A stretch of 64,000 bases of DNA from Tenacibaculum singaporense (GCF_003867015.1 NZ_CP032548.1:1245001-1309000), one strand, 5' to 3'. Counted from the stretch's first letter, positions 8,449 through 18,216 are shown. Numbers and translations: made by a program. The notes: generated by a model not told the origin, from the sequence alone.

Positions 8449-9571
8449 AATTTGGTTATCCTCTCCACATATGGGAGGAGGAGAGCAAAAATATGTACAG
8501 GAAGCATTTGATACAAATTGGGTTGCTCCTCTAGGGCCTAATGTGAATGGTTTCGAAGATGATTTAGAAAAATATATAGCTCATAATTCAAAAGTAGCAT
8601 GTTTAGCCTCTGGTACTTCAGCGTTACATTTAGCATTAGTATTAGCAGGGGTTTCTAATGGTGACGAGGTTTTATGTCAAAGTATGACTTTTTCAGCTTC
8701 AGCAAATCCTATTGTATATCAGGGAGGTGTTCCAGTGTTCATTGATAGCGAAAAAGAAACTTGGAATATGTGTCCACATGCTTTAAAAGCTGCTATTGAA
8801 GATAGAGTTTCTAAAGGAAAAAAACCAAAGGCAATTATTGTTGTTTATTTATATGGAATGCCTGCAAAAATTGATCAAATAAAAAAACTAAGTGAATACT
8901 ATGAAATACCATTAATTGAAGATGCTGCTGAAGCTTTAGGTTCAACTTATAAAGGACAAAAATGTGGTACGTTTGGAGATTTTGGGGTTTTATCTTTTAA
9001 CGGAAATAAAATTATTACTACCTCAGGAGGTGGAGCTTTAGTTTCTCATAGTGAAGAAAGTAAGCAAAAAGCAATCTTTCTAGCTACTCAAGCAAGAGAT
9101 AATGCACCTCATTATCAGCATTCAGAGATTGGTTATAACTATCGTATGAGTAATATAACGGCTGGTATTGGAAGAGGTCAAATGGAAGTTTTAGATAAGC
9201 ATATTAGTTTAAGGAGAGCAAATAATTTGTTTTACAAAGAAATATTTAAAGATATAAATGGAATAGAAGTTTTCACTGAATCATCATCAGATTATTATTC
9301 AAATCATTGGTTAAGTTCTATCTTAATAGATGAAAATCAAATAGGCTTTTCTAGAGAGGATTTGAGATTATCTATGTTAGAAGACAATATAGAGTCTAGA
9401 CCATTATGGAAGCCAATGCATATGCAACCTGTCTTTAAAGATTGTTTGTATTACGGTAGTAACGTTTCAGAAAAACTATTTGAAGATGGGTTATGTTTAC
9501 CTTCAGGTTCTAATTTAAGTGATGAAGATAGAGAACGAATAAAAGAGGTAATTTTGAAAATGATTAGGTAA
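8441..9571 (+). CDS. DegT/DnrJ/EryC1/StrS aminotransferase (PglE-like)
   Basis: A 376-residue PLP enzyme of the sugar aminotransferase family. Motifs include CLASGTSALHLAL (phosphate binding), IEDAAEALGSTY with Asp161 contacting the PLP ring nitrogen, and the PLP Lys190 in SFNGNKIITTSGGG. It resembles PglE, which converts a UDP-4-keto-6-deoxy sugar to the 4-amino sugar with glutamate as donor. Its partner acyltransferase is encoded just upstream with overlap, and the matching 4,6-dehydratase is at 28227-30131. The stop overlaps the galE start (TAATG). Confidence 0.9.
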   Translation: MNKIWLSSPHMGGGEQKYVQEAFDTNWVAPLGPNVNGFEDDLEKYIAHNSKVACLASGTSALHLALVLAGVSNGDEVLCQSMTFSASANPIVYQGGVPVFIDSEKETWNMCPHALKAAIEDRVSKGKKPKAIIVVYLYGMPAKIDQIKKLSEYYEIPLIEDAAEALGSTYKGQKCGTFGDFGVLSFNGNKIITTSGGGALVSHSEESKQKAIFLATQARDNAPHYQHSEIGYNYRMSNITAGIGRGQMEVLDKHISLRRANNLFYKEIFKDINGIEVFTESSSDYYSNHWLSSILIDENQIGFSREDLRLSMLEDNIESRPLWKPMHMQPVFKDCLYYGSNVSEKLFEDGLCLPSGSNLSDEDRERIKEVILKMIR

Positions 9572-10581
9572 TGAAAAAAATATTAGTAACAGGCGGTTTA
9601 GGATTTATAGGATCTCATGTAGTAGTGGAGTTACAAAACTCAGGTTTTGAGGTAGTGATTATCGATGATTTATCTAATTCTAAAATAGAAGTATTAGAGC
9701 AAATTACTGAGATTTCTAATGTTAAACCCAACTTTTATCAAATAGACTTACGAGATAAAAAAGCAGTACATAGCTTTTTTAATGGGAATATAATTGATGG
9801 AGTGATACATTTTGCAGCTTTCAAAGCAGTAGGCGAAAGTGTGCAAAAACCGTTGGATTATTACGAGAATAATATCAATGCTTTAGTTTACCTGCTACAA
9901 GAGATGAAAGATCGAAATATTGATCATTTTATCTTCAGTTCATCGTGTACGGTGTACGGACAAGCAGATGAGTTACCAATTACAGAAGGAGCACTTATTA
10001 AACCAGCGGAATCTCCTTATGGGAATACCAAACAGATAGGAGAGGAGATTATAAAAGATAGTTGTAAAGCGTATGACATGAATGCGATAGCTTTACGATA
10101 CTTTAATCCGATAGGAGCACATGAGTCAATTAAAATTGGAGAGTTACCATTAGGAGTACCACAAAATTTAATTCCGTTTATCACACAAACAGCTGCTGGT
10201 ATTCGAGAAGAACTGGCTGTTTTTGGAGATGATTATCCAACTCCAGACGGGACAGCCATTCGTGATTATATTCATGTTGTAGATTTAGCAAAAGCGCATG
10301 TAAAAGCTTTGGAACGTTTGTTGAATAAAGAGAATGAAGAAAATTTTGAGTTTTTCAATGTGGGAACTGGTAAAGGAAGTTCTGTGATGGAGATTATAAA
10401 AACTTTTGAAAAGGTTACCCAACAATCGTTGAAATACAAAATAGTAGCTAGAAGAGAAGGAGATATCACAGCAGCGTATGCAGATACTACTAAAGCCAAT
10501 GAAGTTTTAGGGTGGTCACCTCAAGAGACATTGGAAGAAGCGTTGCTTTCTGCTTGGAAATGGCAACAGAAACAATCATAA
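9571..10581 (+). CDS. galE: UDP-glucose 4-epimerase
   Basis: A 336-residue extended SDR with the NAD site GGLGFIGSHVV, catalytic Ser in SSSCTVYG and YxxxK in SPYGNTK. The C-terminal half has the typical FNPIGAHESIKIGE and RDYIHVVDLAKAH. It interconverts UDP-Glc and UDP-Gal (or the GlcNAc forms) for glycan synthesis. It is the last gene of the coupled cluster; a repeat-bearing spacer follows. To the eye its codon use is less extremely AT-rich than the genes before it, so the cluster boundary may lie at its start. Confidence 0.95.
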   Translation: MKKILVTGGLGFIGSHVVVELQNSGFEVVIIDDLSNSKIEVLEQITEISNVKPNFYQIDLRDKKAVHSFFNGNIIDGVIHFAAFKAVGESVQKPLDYYENNINALVYLLQEMKDRNIDHFIFSSSCTVYGQADELPITEGALIKPAESPYGNTKQIGEEIIKDSCKAYDMNAIALRYFNPIGAHESIKIGELPLGVPQNLIPFITQTAAGIREELAVFGDDYPTPDGTAIRDYIHVVDLAKAHVKALERLLNKENEENFEFFNVGTGKGSSVMEIIKTFEKVTQQSLKYKIVARREGDITAAYADTTKANEVLGWSPQETLEEALLSAWKWQQKQS

Positions 10582-10584
10582 TTT

Positions 10585-10766
10585 AAAACGTCATTTCAAT
10601 GGTAGGGAGAAACCTTTAGGTTCAGCATAGCTAAATTTTAAGGTTGTGAGGAGTTACTCCTTTTAATAAGATTTCTCACATTCGTTATCACTCAGTTCGA
10701 AATGACGTTTTGTTTGTCATTTCTGTAAAGAGAAACCTTTTGATTCAGCGTAGTTAAACTGAAAGG
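10585..10766. repeat. intergenic repeat with inverted arms and a second partial copy
   Basis: This fills most of the 365-base spacer between galE and rfbA. Inverted 13-base arms (AAAACGTCATTTC at 10585-10597, GAAATGACGTTTT at 10699-10711) bound a roughly 100-base unit. A 37-base stretch at 10607-10643 (GAGAAACCTTTaGgTTCAGC...) recurs at 10730-10766, each copy preceded by GTCATTTC. The style matches the non-coding palindromic elements dispersed in flavobacterial genomes. The remainder, 10767-10946, is AT-rich with short AATTA-type repeats and no open frame of note. Confidence 0.7.
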
Positions 10767-10946
10767 ATGGATAATGCATAATCAATAATTAAGAACTCTA
10801 AATTCCTCACTAAAAACTAAAAATTGAGAACCTCATCTCCCCAATAGTTTATTTTTTCTATACATTAGCAGTATCATAGATGGGGTAAACAGATTACAAA
10901 TATGATAAAATCATAATTCGTAATTCATAAATCAAAATTGTATTAT

Positions 10947-11825
10947 ATGAAAGGCATTATACTAGCAGGAGGGTCAGGAACACGGTTATATCCTATTACT
11001 AAAGGAGTATCAAAACAATTGCTACCAGTTTATGATAAACCGATGATTTATTATCCGTTATCAGTATTAATGTTGGCTGGTATTCGAGATATTTTGATTA
11101 TTTCTACTCCAGATGATCTTCCAAGTTTTCAAAAATTATTAGGAGACGGTAATGATTTAGGAATACACTTAAGTTATGCAGAACAACCTTCACCGGATGG
11201 GTTAGCACAAGCCTTTATAATAGGAGAAGAGTTTATAGCGAATGATGATGTTTGTCTCATTTTAGGCGATAATATTTTTTATGGTCACGGATTGCCGGAA
11301 ATGCTTCAAGCTGCCATACAAAATATAAAAAAAGAGAATAAAGCTACTGTTTTTGGGTACAATGTAAAAGATCCTCAACGTTACGGAGTAGTAGATTTTG
11401 ATGAGGGTGGAAATGCTGTTTCTATTATTGAAAAACCAGAAAACCCAAAATCAAACTATGCAGTGGTTGGTTTGTATTTTTATCCAAACCATGTAATTCA
11501 AGTAGCCAAAAATGTAAAGCCTTCAGGAAGAGGAGAGCTGGAAATCACTTCAGTAAATCAGTATTATTTAGAAAACGAACAGTTAAAGGTTGAGTTAATG
11601 GGACGTGGTTTTGCGTGGTTAGATACCGGGACACATGATTCTTTATTAGAAGCAAGTCAATTTATTGAAACTATTGAAAAACGTCAAGGTTTAAAAGTAG
11701 CATGTATAGAAGAAATAGCACTATACATGGGGTATATTAATAAAGAACAAGTCAGGAATTTAGCAGAACCTTTGAAAAAAAATAGCTATGGACAATACTT
11801 ATTAAACTTAGCAAAAGAGAGATAA
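10947..11825 (+). CDS. rfbA: glucose-1-phosphate thymidylyltransferase
   Basis: A 292-residue nucleotidyltransferase starting [18 protein letters not shown], with [12 protein letters not shown] and the substrate motifs [10 protein letters not shown] and [11 protein letters not shown]. It makes dTDP-glucose from dTTP and glucose-1-phosphate, the first step of dTDP-deoxysugar synthesis in the cytosol. A TTG nine bases upstream is in frame, but the ATG aligns with the family start. The stop overlaps the rfbC start (TAATG). It follows a repeat-bearing spacer, so it probably has its own promoter, although no clear TAnnTTTG box was seen. Confidence 0.97.
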   Translation: MKGIILAGGSGTRLYPITKGVSKQLLPVYDKPMIYYPLSVLMLAGIRDILIISTPDDLPSFQKLLGDGNDLGIHLSYAEQPSPDGLAQAFIIGEEFIANDDVCLILGDNIFYGHGLPEMLQAAIQNIKKENKATVFGYNVKDPQRYGVVDFDEGGNAVSIIEKPENPKSNYAVVGLYFYPNHVIQVAKNVKPSGRGELEITSVNQYYLENEQLKVELMGRGFAWLDTGTHDSLLEASQFIETIEKRQGLKVACIEEIALYMGYINKEQVRNLAEPLKKNSYGQYLLNLAKER

Positions 11826-12379
11826 TGATTTTTACGAAGACTGAAATTCCTGAAGTTGTTGTTATTGAACCAAAAGTTTTTGGAGATCATAGAGGATATT
11901 TTTTTGAATCTTTCAATCAAAAAGAATTTGAAAATAATATTGAACACATAAATTTTGTTCAAGATAATGAGTCAAAATCAACTTACGGAACCTTAAGAGG
12001 GTTGCATTTTCAACAACCACCTTTTGCACAAGCGAAGCTAGTCCGTTGTATCCAAGGAAAAGTATTGGATGTAGTGGTTGATGTTCGAAAAGACTCCCCT
12101 ACCTATGGGAAACATATAGCGGTAGAGTTATCCGAAGAAAATAAAAAGCAAGTATTTATTCCAAGAGGTTTTGCGCACGGGTTTGTAACCTTATCCAAAG
12201 AAGCTATTTTTGCATACAAAGTAGATAATTGGTATGCTCCTGAATACGATTCTGGAATTATATGGAACGATACTACGTTGAATATTGATTGGAAAACTAA
12301 TCCTGAAGACGTAATACTTTCTTCAAAAGACCAACAACTTTCTACTTTTATAGAGTTAAAAACTCCGTTTATTTATTAG
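11825..12379 (+). CDS. rfbC: dTDP-4-dehydrorhamnose 3,5-epimerase
   Basis: A 184-residue cupin-type epimerase with the catalytic His in TYGTLRGLHFQ and the motifs KLVRCIQGKVLDVVVD and IPRGFAHGFVTL. It epimerises C3 and C5 of dTDP-4-keto-6-deoxyglucose, giving the precursor of dTDP-L-rhamnose or related L-sugars. It is coupled to rfbA by a one-base overlap and followed 28 bases later by rfbB. The reductase rfbD that would finish rhamnose is not in the window. Confidence 0.96.
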   Translation: MIFTKTEIPEVVVIEPKVFGDHRGYFFESFNQKEFENNIEHINFVQDNESKSTYGTLRGLHFQQPPFAQAKLVRCIQGKVLDVVVDVRKDSPTYGKHIAVELSEENKKQVFIPRGFAHGFVTLSKEAIFAYKVDNWYAPEYDSGIIWNDTTLNIDWKTNPEDVILSSKDQQLSTFIELKTPFIY

Positions 12380-12407
12380 TAACTTTGAGTTTATATACTA
12401 AACTTTC

Positions 12408-13454
12408 ATGAGGAATATATTAATTACAGGAGGAGCTGGCTTTATAGGCTCTCATGTGGTGCGATTGTTTGTAAATAAGTATCCAAACGATCACATAATA
12501 AATTTAGATGCATTAACCTACGCAGGAAATCTAGAAAATTTAAAAGATATTGAGCATCAACCGAACTACACCTTTGTAAAAGGAGATATTTGCGATGAAG
12601 GTTTGGTGAAAGAATTGTTTTCTACCTATTCAATTGATGGAGTTATTCATTTAGCAGCAGAATCACATGTAGATCGTTCTATCATAGATCCTTTGTCATT
12701 TGTTAAAACTAATGTTTATGGAACTTTAAATTTATTAGAAGTTGCTAAAAATAGTTGGAAAGGCAATTTTGAAGGGAAATTGTTTTACCATATTTCTACG
12801 GATGAGGTGTATGGAAGCTTAGGAGATGATGGGTTTTTTACTGAAGAAACTTCGTATAATCCCAAATCACCTTATTCGGCATCAAAAGCTTCTTCAGATC
12901 ATTTTGTAAGAGCATATTATAATACATATGGCTTGCCCATGGTAATTTCTAACTGTTCAAATAATTACGGATCACATCAGTTTCCTGAGAAATTAATTCC
13001 ATTATTCATCAATAATATTTGTAATAACAAACCTTTACCAGTGTACGGTAAGGGAGAAAATGTAAGAGATTGGTTGTATGTGGAAGATCATGCGAAAGCA
13101 ATCGATGTTATTTTTCATAAAGGAAAATTAGGAGATACATATAATATAGGGGGGGGGAATGAATGGAAAAATATTGATTTGATTAAAGTTCTAATAAAAG
13201 TAGTAGATAGGTTTTTAGGGAGAGAAAAAGGAGCATCAGAAGAACTAATCACTCACGTAAAAGATAGAGCAGGTCATGATTTTCGTTATGCAATAGACGC
13301 ATCAAAGCTTAAAAATGAGTTAGGGTGGGAACCTTCTTTACAGTTTGAAGAAGGAATAGAAAAAACAGTTAAATGGTATTTGGAAAATAAAGATTGGGTT
13401 AAGAATGTTACAAGTGGAGAGTACCAAAAATATTATAAAGAAATGTATAAGTAA
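12408..13454 (+). CDS. rfbB: dTDP-glucose 4,6-dehydratase
   Basis: A 348-residue extended SDR with GGAGFIGSHVV, the catalytic Asp-Glu in HISTDEVYG and YxxxK in SPYSASKASSDH. It converts dTDP-glucose to dTDP-4-keto-6-deoxyglucose. In YNIGGGNEWKNI, three consecutive Gly codons form an uninterrupted run of nine G at 13149-13157, which stands out in this AT-rich DNA. A one-base slip there would shift the frame of the last quarter of the protein. A strong bidirectional terminator lies just downstream, against the convergent LysM gene. Confidence 0.96.
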   Translation: MRNILITGGAGFIGSHVVRLFVNKYPNDHIINLDALTYAGNLENLKDIEHQPNYTFVKGDICDEGLVKELFSTYSIDGVIHLAAESHVDRSIIDPLSFVKTNVYGTLNLLEVAKNSWKGNFEGKLFYHISTDEVYGSLGDDGFFTEETSYNPKSPYSASKASSDHFVRAYYNTYGLPMVISNCSNNYGSHQFPEKLIPLFINNICNNKPLPVYGKGENVRDWLYVEDHAKAIDVIFHKGKLGDTYNIGGGNEWKNIDLIKVLIKVVDRFLGREKGASEELITHVKDRAGHDFRYAIDASKLKNELGWEPSLQFEEGIEKTVKWYLENKDWVKNVTSGEYQKYYKEMYK

Positions 13455-13456
13455 TA

Positions 13457-13487
13457 AAAAGCCAAAACTAAAAGTTTTGGCTTTTTT
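13457..13487. terminator. bidirectional terminator between rfbB and the LysM gene
   Basis: A perfect 10-base stem AGCCAAAACT/AGTTTTGGCT (13460-13469 and 13473-13482) has a three-base loop, a T-run on its right and an A-run on its left. It can therefore end transcription of both converging genes. Confidence 0.9.
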
Positions 13488-13506
13488 ATTGTAAGATTAA
13501 GATTAT

Positions 13507-15342
13507 TTATCTAAGTCTACTTAAACTTAAATCTTCATTGTATTTAACTATAAATAAACCTTGATTTCCACTGCTTCCAAACATTTTTTTACGATAATCA
13601 AATTTATTTTCAACACGTAAAGAAACTCCTTTTTTAAAGGTGTCTGTAAGTTCATTCCCCGAAGCTAAACGCATTAAAACATCATAGGTAATATCGAACC
13701 CTTTAATAGCATAGTCTGAAGGGATAGTATTGTTTTTTTGTAAATATTTGTTGTTGAAATCTTTTGTTTCTATAGCATCTTCATCTGAGTATGTGTTAGA
13801 AACATAAGTGAAATTGATACTGGCAAGCTTATTATTATCAATCTTATCATAAGCGCTACCTTTACTGGTAGCAAATACCTGAACTTTAGTTTCGTCAGGT
13901 AAACTAATCATACTATTTAAGGCATCAGCAACTACTACATTATCTTCTGAAGCAAGGATTACCCAGTTATGTCTTTTAGAAGACATTTTGCTTGTAAAAC
14001 GTTCTCTTTTTATGTAGCCTTTTTCTGGTTTTAAAACATGTATGTTATTAATACTATCATGTTTTTTTAGCTCAGAAATAATCTTAGAAACACTTATGTT
14101 AGTGTCTTTTTTTTCATCGCTTACAATAAATATTTCTTGATCTTTATAGTTGTCTTTTAAATAAGATGCTAAATACTCAGTGTAATTGTCTTTTTCGGGA
14201 GAAGTTTTTACTAATTTAGATGAAGAAAATTTACTTTGTTTACTAGAGTAATGAGGGAAAACAACAGGTGCATTTACATCACGAGCAACAACTTCTGCTT
14301 TGTCAGAGTAAAAAGGACCAATAACTACATCGGTATTTTCTAACCTTTTATTCTTTAAAATGGTGGCGATATTCTTCCCTCTATTTCCTGTGTCAAAAAG
14401 ATTAACATTTACCAGTACTCCTTGCTTTTTAATAGAGTCAATAGCGATTTCAGCTCCTAAATAAAAATCAGTAACCATGTTTGCTAATTGGTTTCCTTCA
14501 AAAATATCTTTGCTTGATTTAGTATTGTACTCATCAGCTTTAAAAGGAAGCAAAATAGCAAGATTTATAGAGGTGTCAATTTCAATAGAATCTTTATAAA
14601 AAGTATAGTTCTCTTTTTTACTAACTTCTTCAATAGGTTTGATTTTTAATAATTGACCAATTGATAATTTGTTATCAACTAAATCTGGATATTCAGGATT
14701 CAAACGCAATAAATCTTCTTTGGATACATTGTAGAAACGAGTTAAACTGTACATAGTTTCTTTACTCTTTACAGTATGTGTTAAGAACTTTTCTAAGACT
14801 TCCTCTTTATCAATAGTAATGGTTTTCTTGATTTCTTTAACTTTTAATATTTGACCAATACTTAAATTATTACTTTGAATATTAGTGTATTCAGGATTAA
14901 ATTTGATTAAGTCATCTTTGGTAATACCATATTGTTTTGTAATACGGTAAACAGTTTCTCCTTTTTGAACTTCGTGAGTTTCATATTCAACAATTGTTTG
15001 TTGAAATTCAGTATTGTCATCTTCAGTTTCAGGAGTTGTGTCTTTATGCTTATCAGTGTCAGTGGTATCTACGGTTTCTTCTTCAGGAGAAGAAGTAGTA
15101 GATGGAGAAGTACTATTTTTAATTTTAGGATTAGGTATAACAATTACTGTGTTAGCTTCAGGACGTCTTCCAACATCAGGATTTAAGCGTAATAAATCTT
15201 TCGTTCTCATGTCCAAACGGTCTGCAATGTCTCGCATCGTCTCACCTTCTTGGATTTTGTACGAAACGTAACGTTTTTGTTGACCGCAAGAAACGGTAAA
15301 AGTTAAAATACAAACTAATAGTAAAAATTGTAATTTCTTCAT
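13507..15342 (-). CDS. LysM-domain lipoprotein with periplasmic-binding-like domain
   Basis: A 611-residue envelope protein with a lipoprotein signal peptide (lipobox ending at Cys19). It carries three LysM modules at about residues 26-70, 123-168 and 189-235, separated by a Thr/Glu/Asp-rich linker (75-115). The C-terminal part (about 255-605) has a type I periplasmic-binding fold pattern (LAILLPFKADEY, NTDVVIGPFYSDKAEVVA, YAIKGFDITYDVLMRLA). LysM binds peptidoglycan; the binding-like domain may sense a ligand or partner. It sits 30 bases downstream of guaA and is probably co-transcribed. No exact function is known for this architecture. Confidence 0.88.
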   Translation of the reverse strand: MKKLQFLLLVCILTFTVSCGQQKRYVSYKIQEGETMRDIADRLDMRTKDLLRLNPDVGRRPEANTVIVIPNPKIKNSTSPSTTSSPEEETVDTTDTDKHKDTTPETEDDNTEFQQTIVEYETHEVQKGETVYRITKQYGITKDDLIKFNPEYTNIQSNNLSIGQILKVKEIKKTITIDKEEVLEKFLTHTVKSKETMYSLTRFYNVSKEDLLRLNPEYPDLVDNKLSIGQLLKIKPIEEVSKKENYTFYKDSIEIDTSINLAILLPFKADEYNTKSSKDIFEGNQLANMVTDFYLGAEIAIDSIKKQGVLVNVNLFDTGNRGKNIATILKNKRLENTDVVIGPFYSDKAEVVARDVNAPVVFPHYSSKQSKFSSSKLVKTSPEKDNYTEYLASYLKDNYKDQEIFIVSDEKKDTNISVSKIISELKKHDSINNIHVLKPEKGYIKRERFTSKMSSKRHNWVILASEDNVVVADALNSMISLPDETKVQVFATSKGSAYDKIDNNKLASINFTYVSNTYSDEDAIETKDFNNKYLQKNNTIPSDYAIKGFDITYDVLMRLASGNELTDTFKKGVSLRVENKFDYRKKMFGSSGNQGLFIVKYNEDLSLSRLR

Positions 15343-15372
15343 CTACTCTTTTTTTATATTAATGATGGATTT

Positions 15373-16908
15373 TTATTCCCATTCAATTGTTGCTGGTGGT
15401 TTAGAGCTAATGTCGTATACAACTCTATTTACCCCCTTTACATTATTTATTATTTTATTAGATGTTTTTTGTAAAAACTCATAAGGTAAATTAACCCAAT
15501 CTGCAGTCATACCATCAGTACTCTCTACTGCTCTCAAGGCAACTACCTTTTCATAAGTTCTTTCATCTCCCATAACTCCAACAGAGTTTACAGGTAACAA
15601 AATAGCACCTGCTTGCCATACTTTATCGTATAATCCGCTTTCTTTTAATCCGTTGATGAATACAGCATCTACTTCTTGTAAAATACGAACTTTTTCAGCA
15701 GTGATATCTCCTAAAATCCTAATAGCTAAACCAGGACCAGGGAATGGATGACGACCTAATAACTCTTTATCAATTCCCATAGAAGCACCTACACGACGTA
15801 CTTCATCTTTAAAAATCATACGTAAAGGTTCTACCACTTTTAATTTCATGAAATCTGGTAATCCACCTACGTTGTGATGACTTTTTATAGTAGCTGAAGG
15901 ACCACCGTTTACAGAAACTGATTCAATCACATCAGGGTATATTGTTCCTTGAGCTAACCATTTAGCATCTTCTATTTGATGCGCTTCATCATCAAAAACA
16001 TCAATAAAAACTTTACCAATGGCTTTACGTTTCGCTTCTGGGTCACTTAATCCTGCAAGCTCTTCCAAAAAACGTGCCGAAGCATCTATACCTTTAACGT
16101 TTAATCCCATACCTTCGTATTGCTTTAATACGTCAGTAAACTCATTTTTACGTAACAATCCGTTATTAACAAAAATACAGTGTAAATTACTTCCTATAGC
16201 TTTGTGTAGTAGAACCGCAGCTACGGTAGAATCTACTCCGCCTGACAATCCTAAAACAACTTTATCATTACCTATTTTAGCTTTTAACTCAGCGACCGTT
16301 TCGTCTACGAAAGAATCTGGTGTCCAAGTTTGGGCTACTCCTGCTATATTAACTAAAAAGTTTTGTAATAATTGTTTCCCATCTGTAGAATGATACACTT
16401 CTGGGTGAAATTGAATGGCATAGGTAGTCTCTCCCTCAATTTTATATGCTGCATTTTCTACATCATGAGTACTTGCTAGCAAAGTTCCGTTAGTTGGTAA
16501 TTCTTTTATTGTATCAGAATGGCTCATCCAAACTTGACTTCCTTCTGAAATGTTTTTAAAGAATTCTTCTCCTTCTTTAATAAAAGATAAATTAGCCCTA
16601 CCATATTCACGAGTGTTGGAAGGAGCTACTAAACCACCAGAAAAATGAGCTAAGTATTGTGCACCATAGCATACTGCTAATAAAGGTTTTTTACCTCTTA
16701 TTTCAGATAAATCTGGATGAGGAGCCTCTTCTGAACGAACAGATGATGGACTTCCAGAAAGGATTACAGCTTTAAAATCGTTTAAGTTTTGTGGTATTTT
16801 GTTGTAAGGATGAATTTCACAATAAATGTTTAATTCTCTTACGCGGCGCGCAATTAACTGTGTGTATTGCGATCCGAAATCTAATATAAGTACGTTGTGT
16901 TGTTGCAT
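15373..16908 (-). CDS. guaA: GMP synthase (glutamine-hydrolysing)
   Basis: A 511-residue two-domain enzyme. The class I glutamine amidotransferase domain carries nucleophile Cys80 in LLAVCYGAQ and the His-Glu pair in QFHPEVYH. The ATP pyrophosphatase has the P-loop [11 protein letters not shown], and a dimerisation domain ends in PPATIEWE. It converts XMP to GMP. The ATG at 16908 is chosen over a TTG at 16914 because [14 protein letters not shown] aligns with the family. A TATTTTTG box lies four bases upstream of this ATG, so the transcript could be nearly leaderless, but no -33 element was found. Confidence 0.97.
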   Translation of the reverse strand: MQQHNVLILDFGSQYTQLIARRVRELNIYCEIHPYNKIPQNLNDFKAVILSGSPSSVRSEEAPHPDLSEIRGKKPLLAVCYGAQYLAHFSGGLVAPSNTREYGRANLSFIKEGEEFFKNISEGSQVWMSHSDTIKELPTNGTLLASTHDVENAAYKIEGETTYAIQFHPEVYHSTDGKQLLQNFLVNIAGVAQTWTPDSFVDETVAELKAKIGNDKVVLGLSGGVDSTVAAVLLHKAIGSNLHCIFVNNGLLRKNEFTDVLKQYEGMGLNVKGIDASARFLEELAGLSDPEAKRKAIGKVFIDVFDDEAHQIEDAKWLAQGTIYPDVIESVSVNGGPSATIKSHHNVGGLPDFMKLKVVEPLRMIFKDEVRRVGASMGIDKELLGRHPFPGPGLAIRILGDITAEKVRILQEVDAVFINGLKESGLYDKVWQAGAILLPVNSVGVMGDERTYEKVVALRAVESTDGMTADWVNLPYEFLQKTSNKIINNVKGVNRVVYDISSKPPATIEWE

Positions 16909-16979
16909 GCGCAAAAATAGTACTTACATTTTAGATTTGCGAGAATATTTAACAAGAAATTCTTCTGCTTAACAAACTA

Positions 16980-18044
16980 TTAATACTTGTACACAATTGC
17001 ATTGATATTCATCCCTGCACCAACAGAGGCAAGTATAATAACATCGCCTTTTTTTACTTCTTGGTTTTCAATATTGCCTTTTAAAACTAAATCGAGTAGG
17101 GTAGGTACTGTAGCTACCGAACTGTTCCCTAATTTGTGAATGCTCATAGGCATCACACCTTCAGGAATTGGTTTCTTATACAAACGATAAAAGCGTTTAA
17201 TGATAGCCTCATCCATTTTTTCATTGGCTTGATGAATGAATATTTTTTTTACATCATCAATAGCTACACCACTTTTATCTAAAGCAGTTTGCATAGCTTT
17301 TGGAACATTGGTTAAGGCAAATTCATAAATTTTTCGTCCATGCATTTTTATATAACGTACATCGTTATCCTTACTTTTATCATTAGAATTCCCGAAGAAC
17401 AGGTAATAAGCTTCTTCTTTAGTAAAAGTTTGTGAAGCATGACTCAAAATTCCACTATCGTTTTTATCAGCAGCTTCTACGATACAAGCACCAGCACCAT
17501 CACTATAAATCATAGAGTCGCGATCGTTCATGTCTATAACTCTTGATAGAGTTTCGCCACCTATTACTAAACATTTTTTAGCAATACCAGCTTTTATAAA
17601 AGCTTGAGCTTGAATAACACCTTCAATCCAACCTGGGCAACCGAATAGAATATCGTATGCTACACAATTTGGATTTTCAATTTGTAGTAAATGTTTTACA
17701 CGAGTAGCTAAACTTGGAAGAATGTCACTTTGAATAGCATCTTTTTTAACATCTCCAAAATTATGAGCAAAAATGATATAGTCTAATTCTTCAGGATTAA
17801 TATTAGCATCTTCAATTGCTTTTTTTGCAGCAAAAAAACCTAGGTCAGAAGCTTTGTATTCTGGCTTAGCATAGCGACGCTCTTCAATACCAGTTATAGA
17901 TTTAAACTTTTCAATAATTACAGGATTCGAATTATCAAAGGAAGTCCCATCAGCATTTAAGAAGAAGTTGTCATTAAACTTACTATTTTCTTTTTTAATT
18001 GATGGAATAAAGGCACCTGTTCCTGTTATTACTGATAATTTCAT
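16980..18044 (-). CDS. 3-oxoacyl-ACP synthase III-like ketosynthase
   Basis: A 354-residue thiolase-fold enzyme with catalytic Cys136 in DILFGCPGWIEG, His in IFIHQANEKMDEAI and Asn in HKLGNSSVATVPT, the KAS III triad. FabH-type enzymes condense acyl-CoA with malonyl-ACP; this protein is somewhat longer than canonical FabH (about 320). It may be a paralogue with another acyl substrate, so fabH is not assigned. It lies upstream of guaA on the same strand with 71 bases between them. Confidence 0.85.
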   Translation of the reverse strand: MKLSVITGTGAFIPSIKKENSKFNDNFFLNADGTSFDNSNPVIIEKFKSITGIEERRYAKPEYKASDLGFFAAKKAIEDANINPEELDYIIFAHNFGDVKKDAIQSDILPSLATRVKHLLQIENPNCVAYDILFGCPGWIEGVIQAQAFIKAGIAKKCLVIGGETLSRVIDMNDRDSMIYSDGAGACIVEAADKNDSGILSHASQTFTKEEAYYLFFGNSNDKSKDNDVRYIKMHGRKIYEFALTNVPKAMQTALDKSGVAIDDVKKIFIHQANEKMDEAIIKRFYRLYKKPIPEGVMPMSIHKLGNSSVATVPTLLDLVLKGNIENQEVKKGDVIILASVGAGMNINAIVYKY

Positions 18045-18123
18045 TCGATATACTAAATTTTAAATGTTGAGTAATTACAAATAAAACATTTTTACAGTCG
18101 ATAACCTCTTTATTTACAGTCAA

Positions 18124-18151
18124 TTTTTAAGAATTACGATATTCTTAAAAA
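18124..18151. terminator. probable terminator downstream of cdd
   Basis: An inverted repeat TTTTTAAGAAT/ATTCTTAAAAA with a six-base loop lies about 65 bases beyond the cdd stop, in the cdd-ketosynthase gap. The stem is AT-rich and weak, so confidence is limited. Confidence 0.45.
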
Positions 18152-18216
18152 ACATAAAAGGTTTTGTTTTTTTATAAATATAAATGGGCTTTTTTTATGA
18201 TTTTAATCTTTTGAAG

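Noticed and set aside
14932..15271. Plus-strand open frames opposite the LysM gene
   Set aside because: Ser/Val/Phe-rich readings of the opposite strand with no start context or homology; the minus gene has clear LysM motifs throughout.
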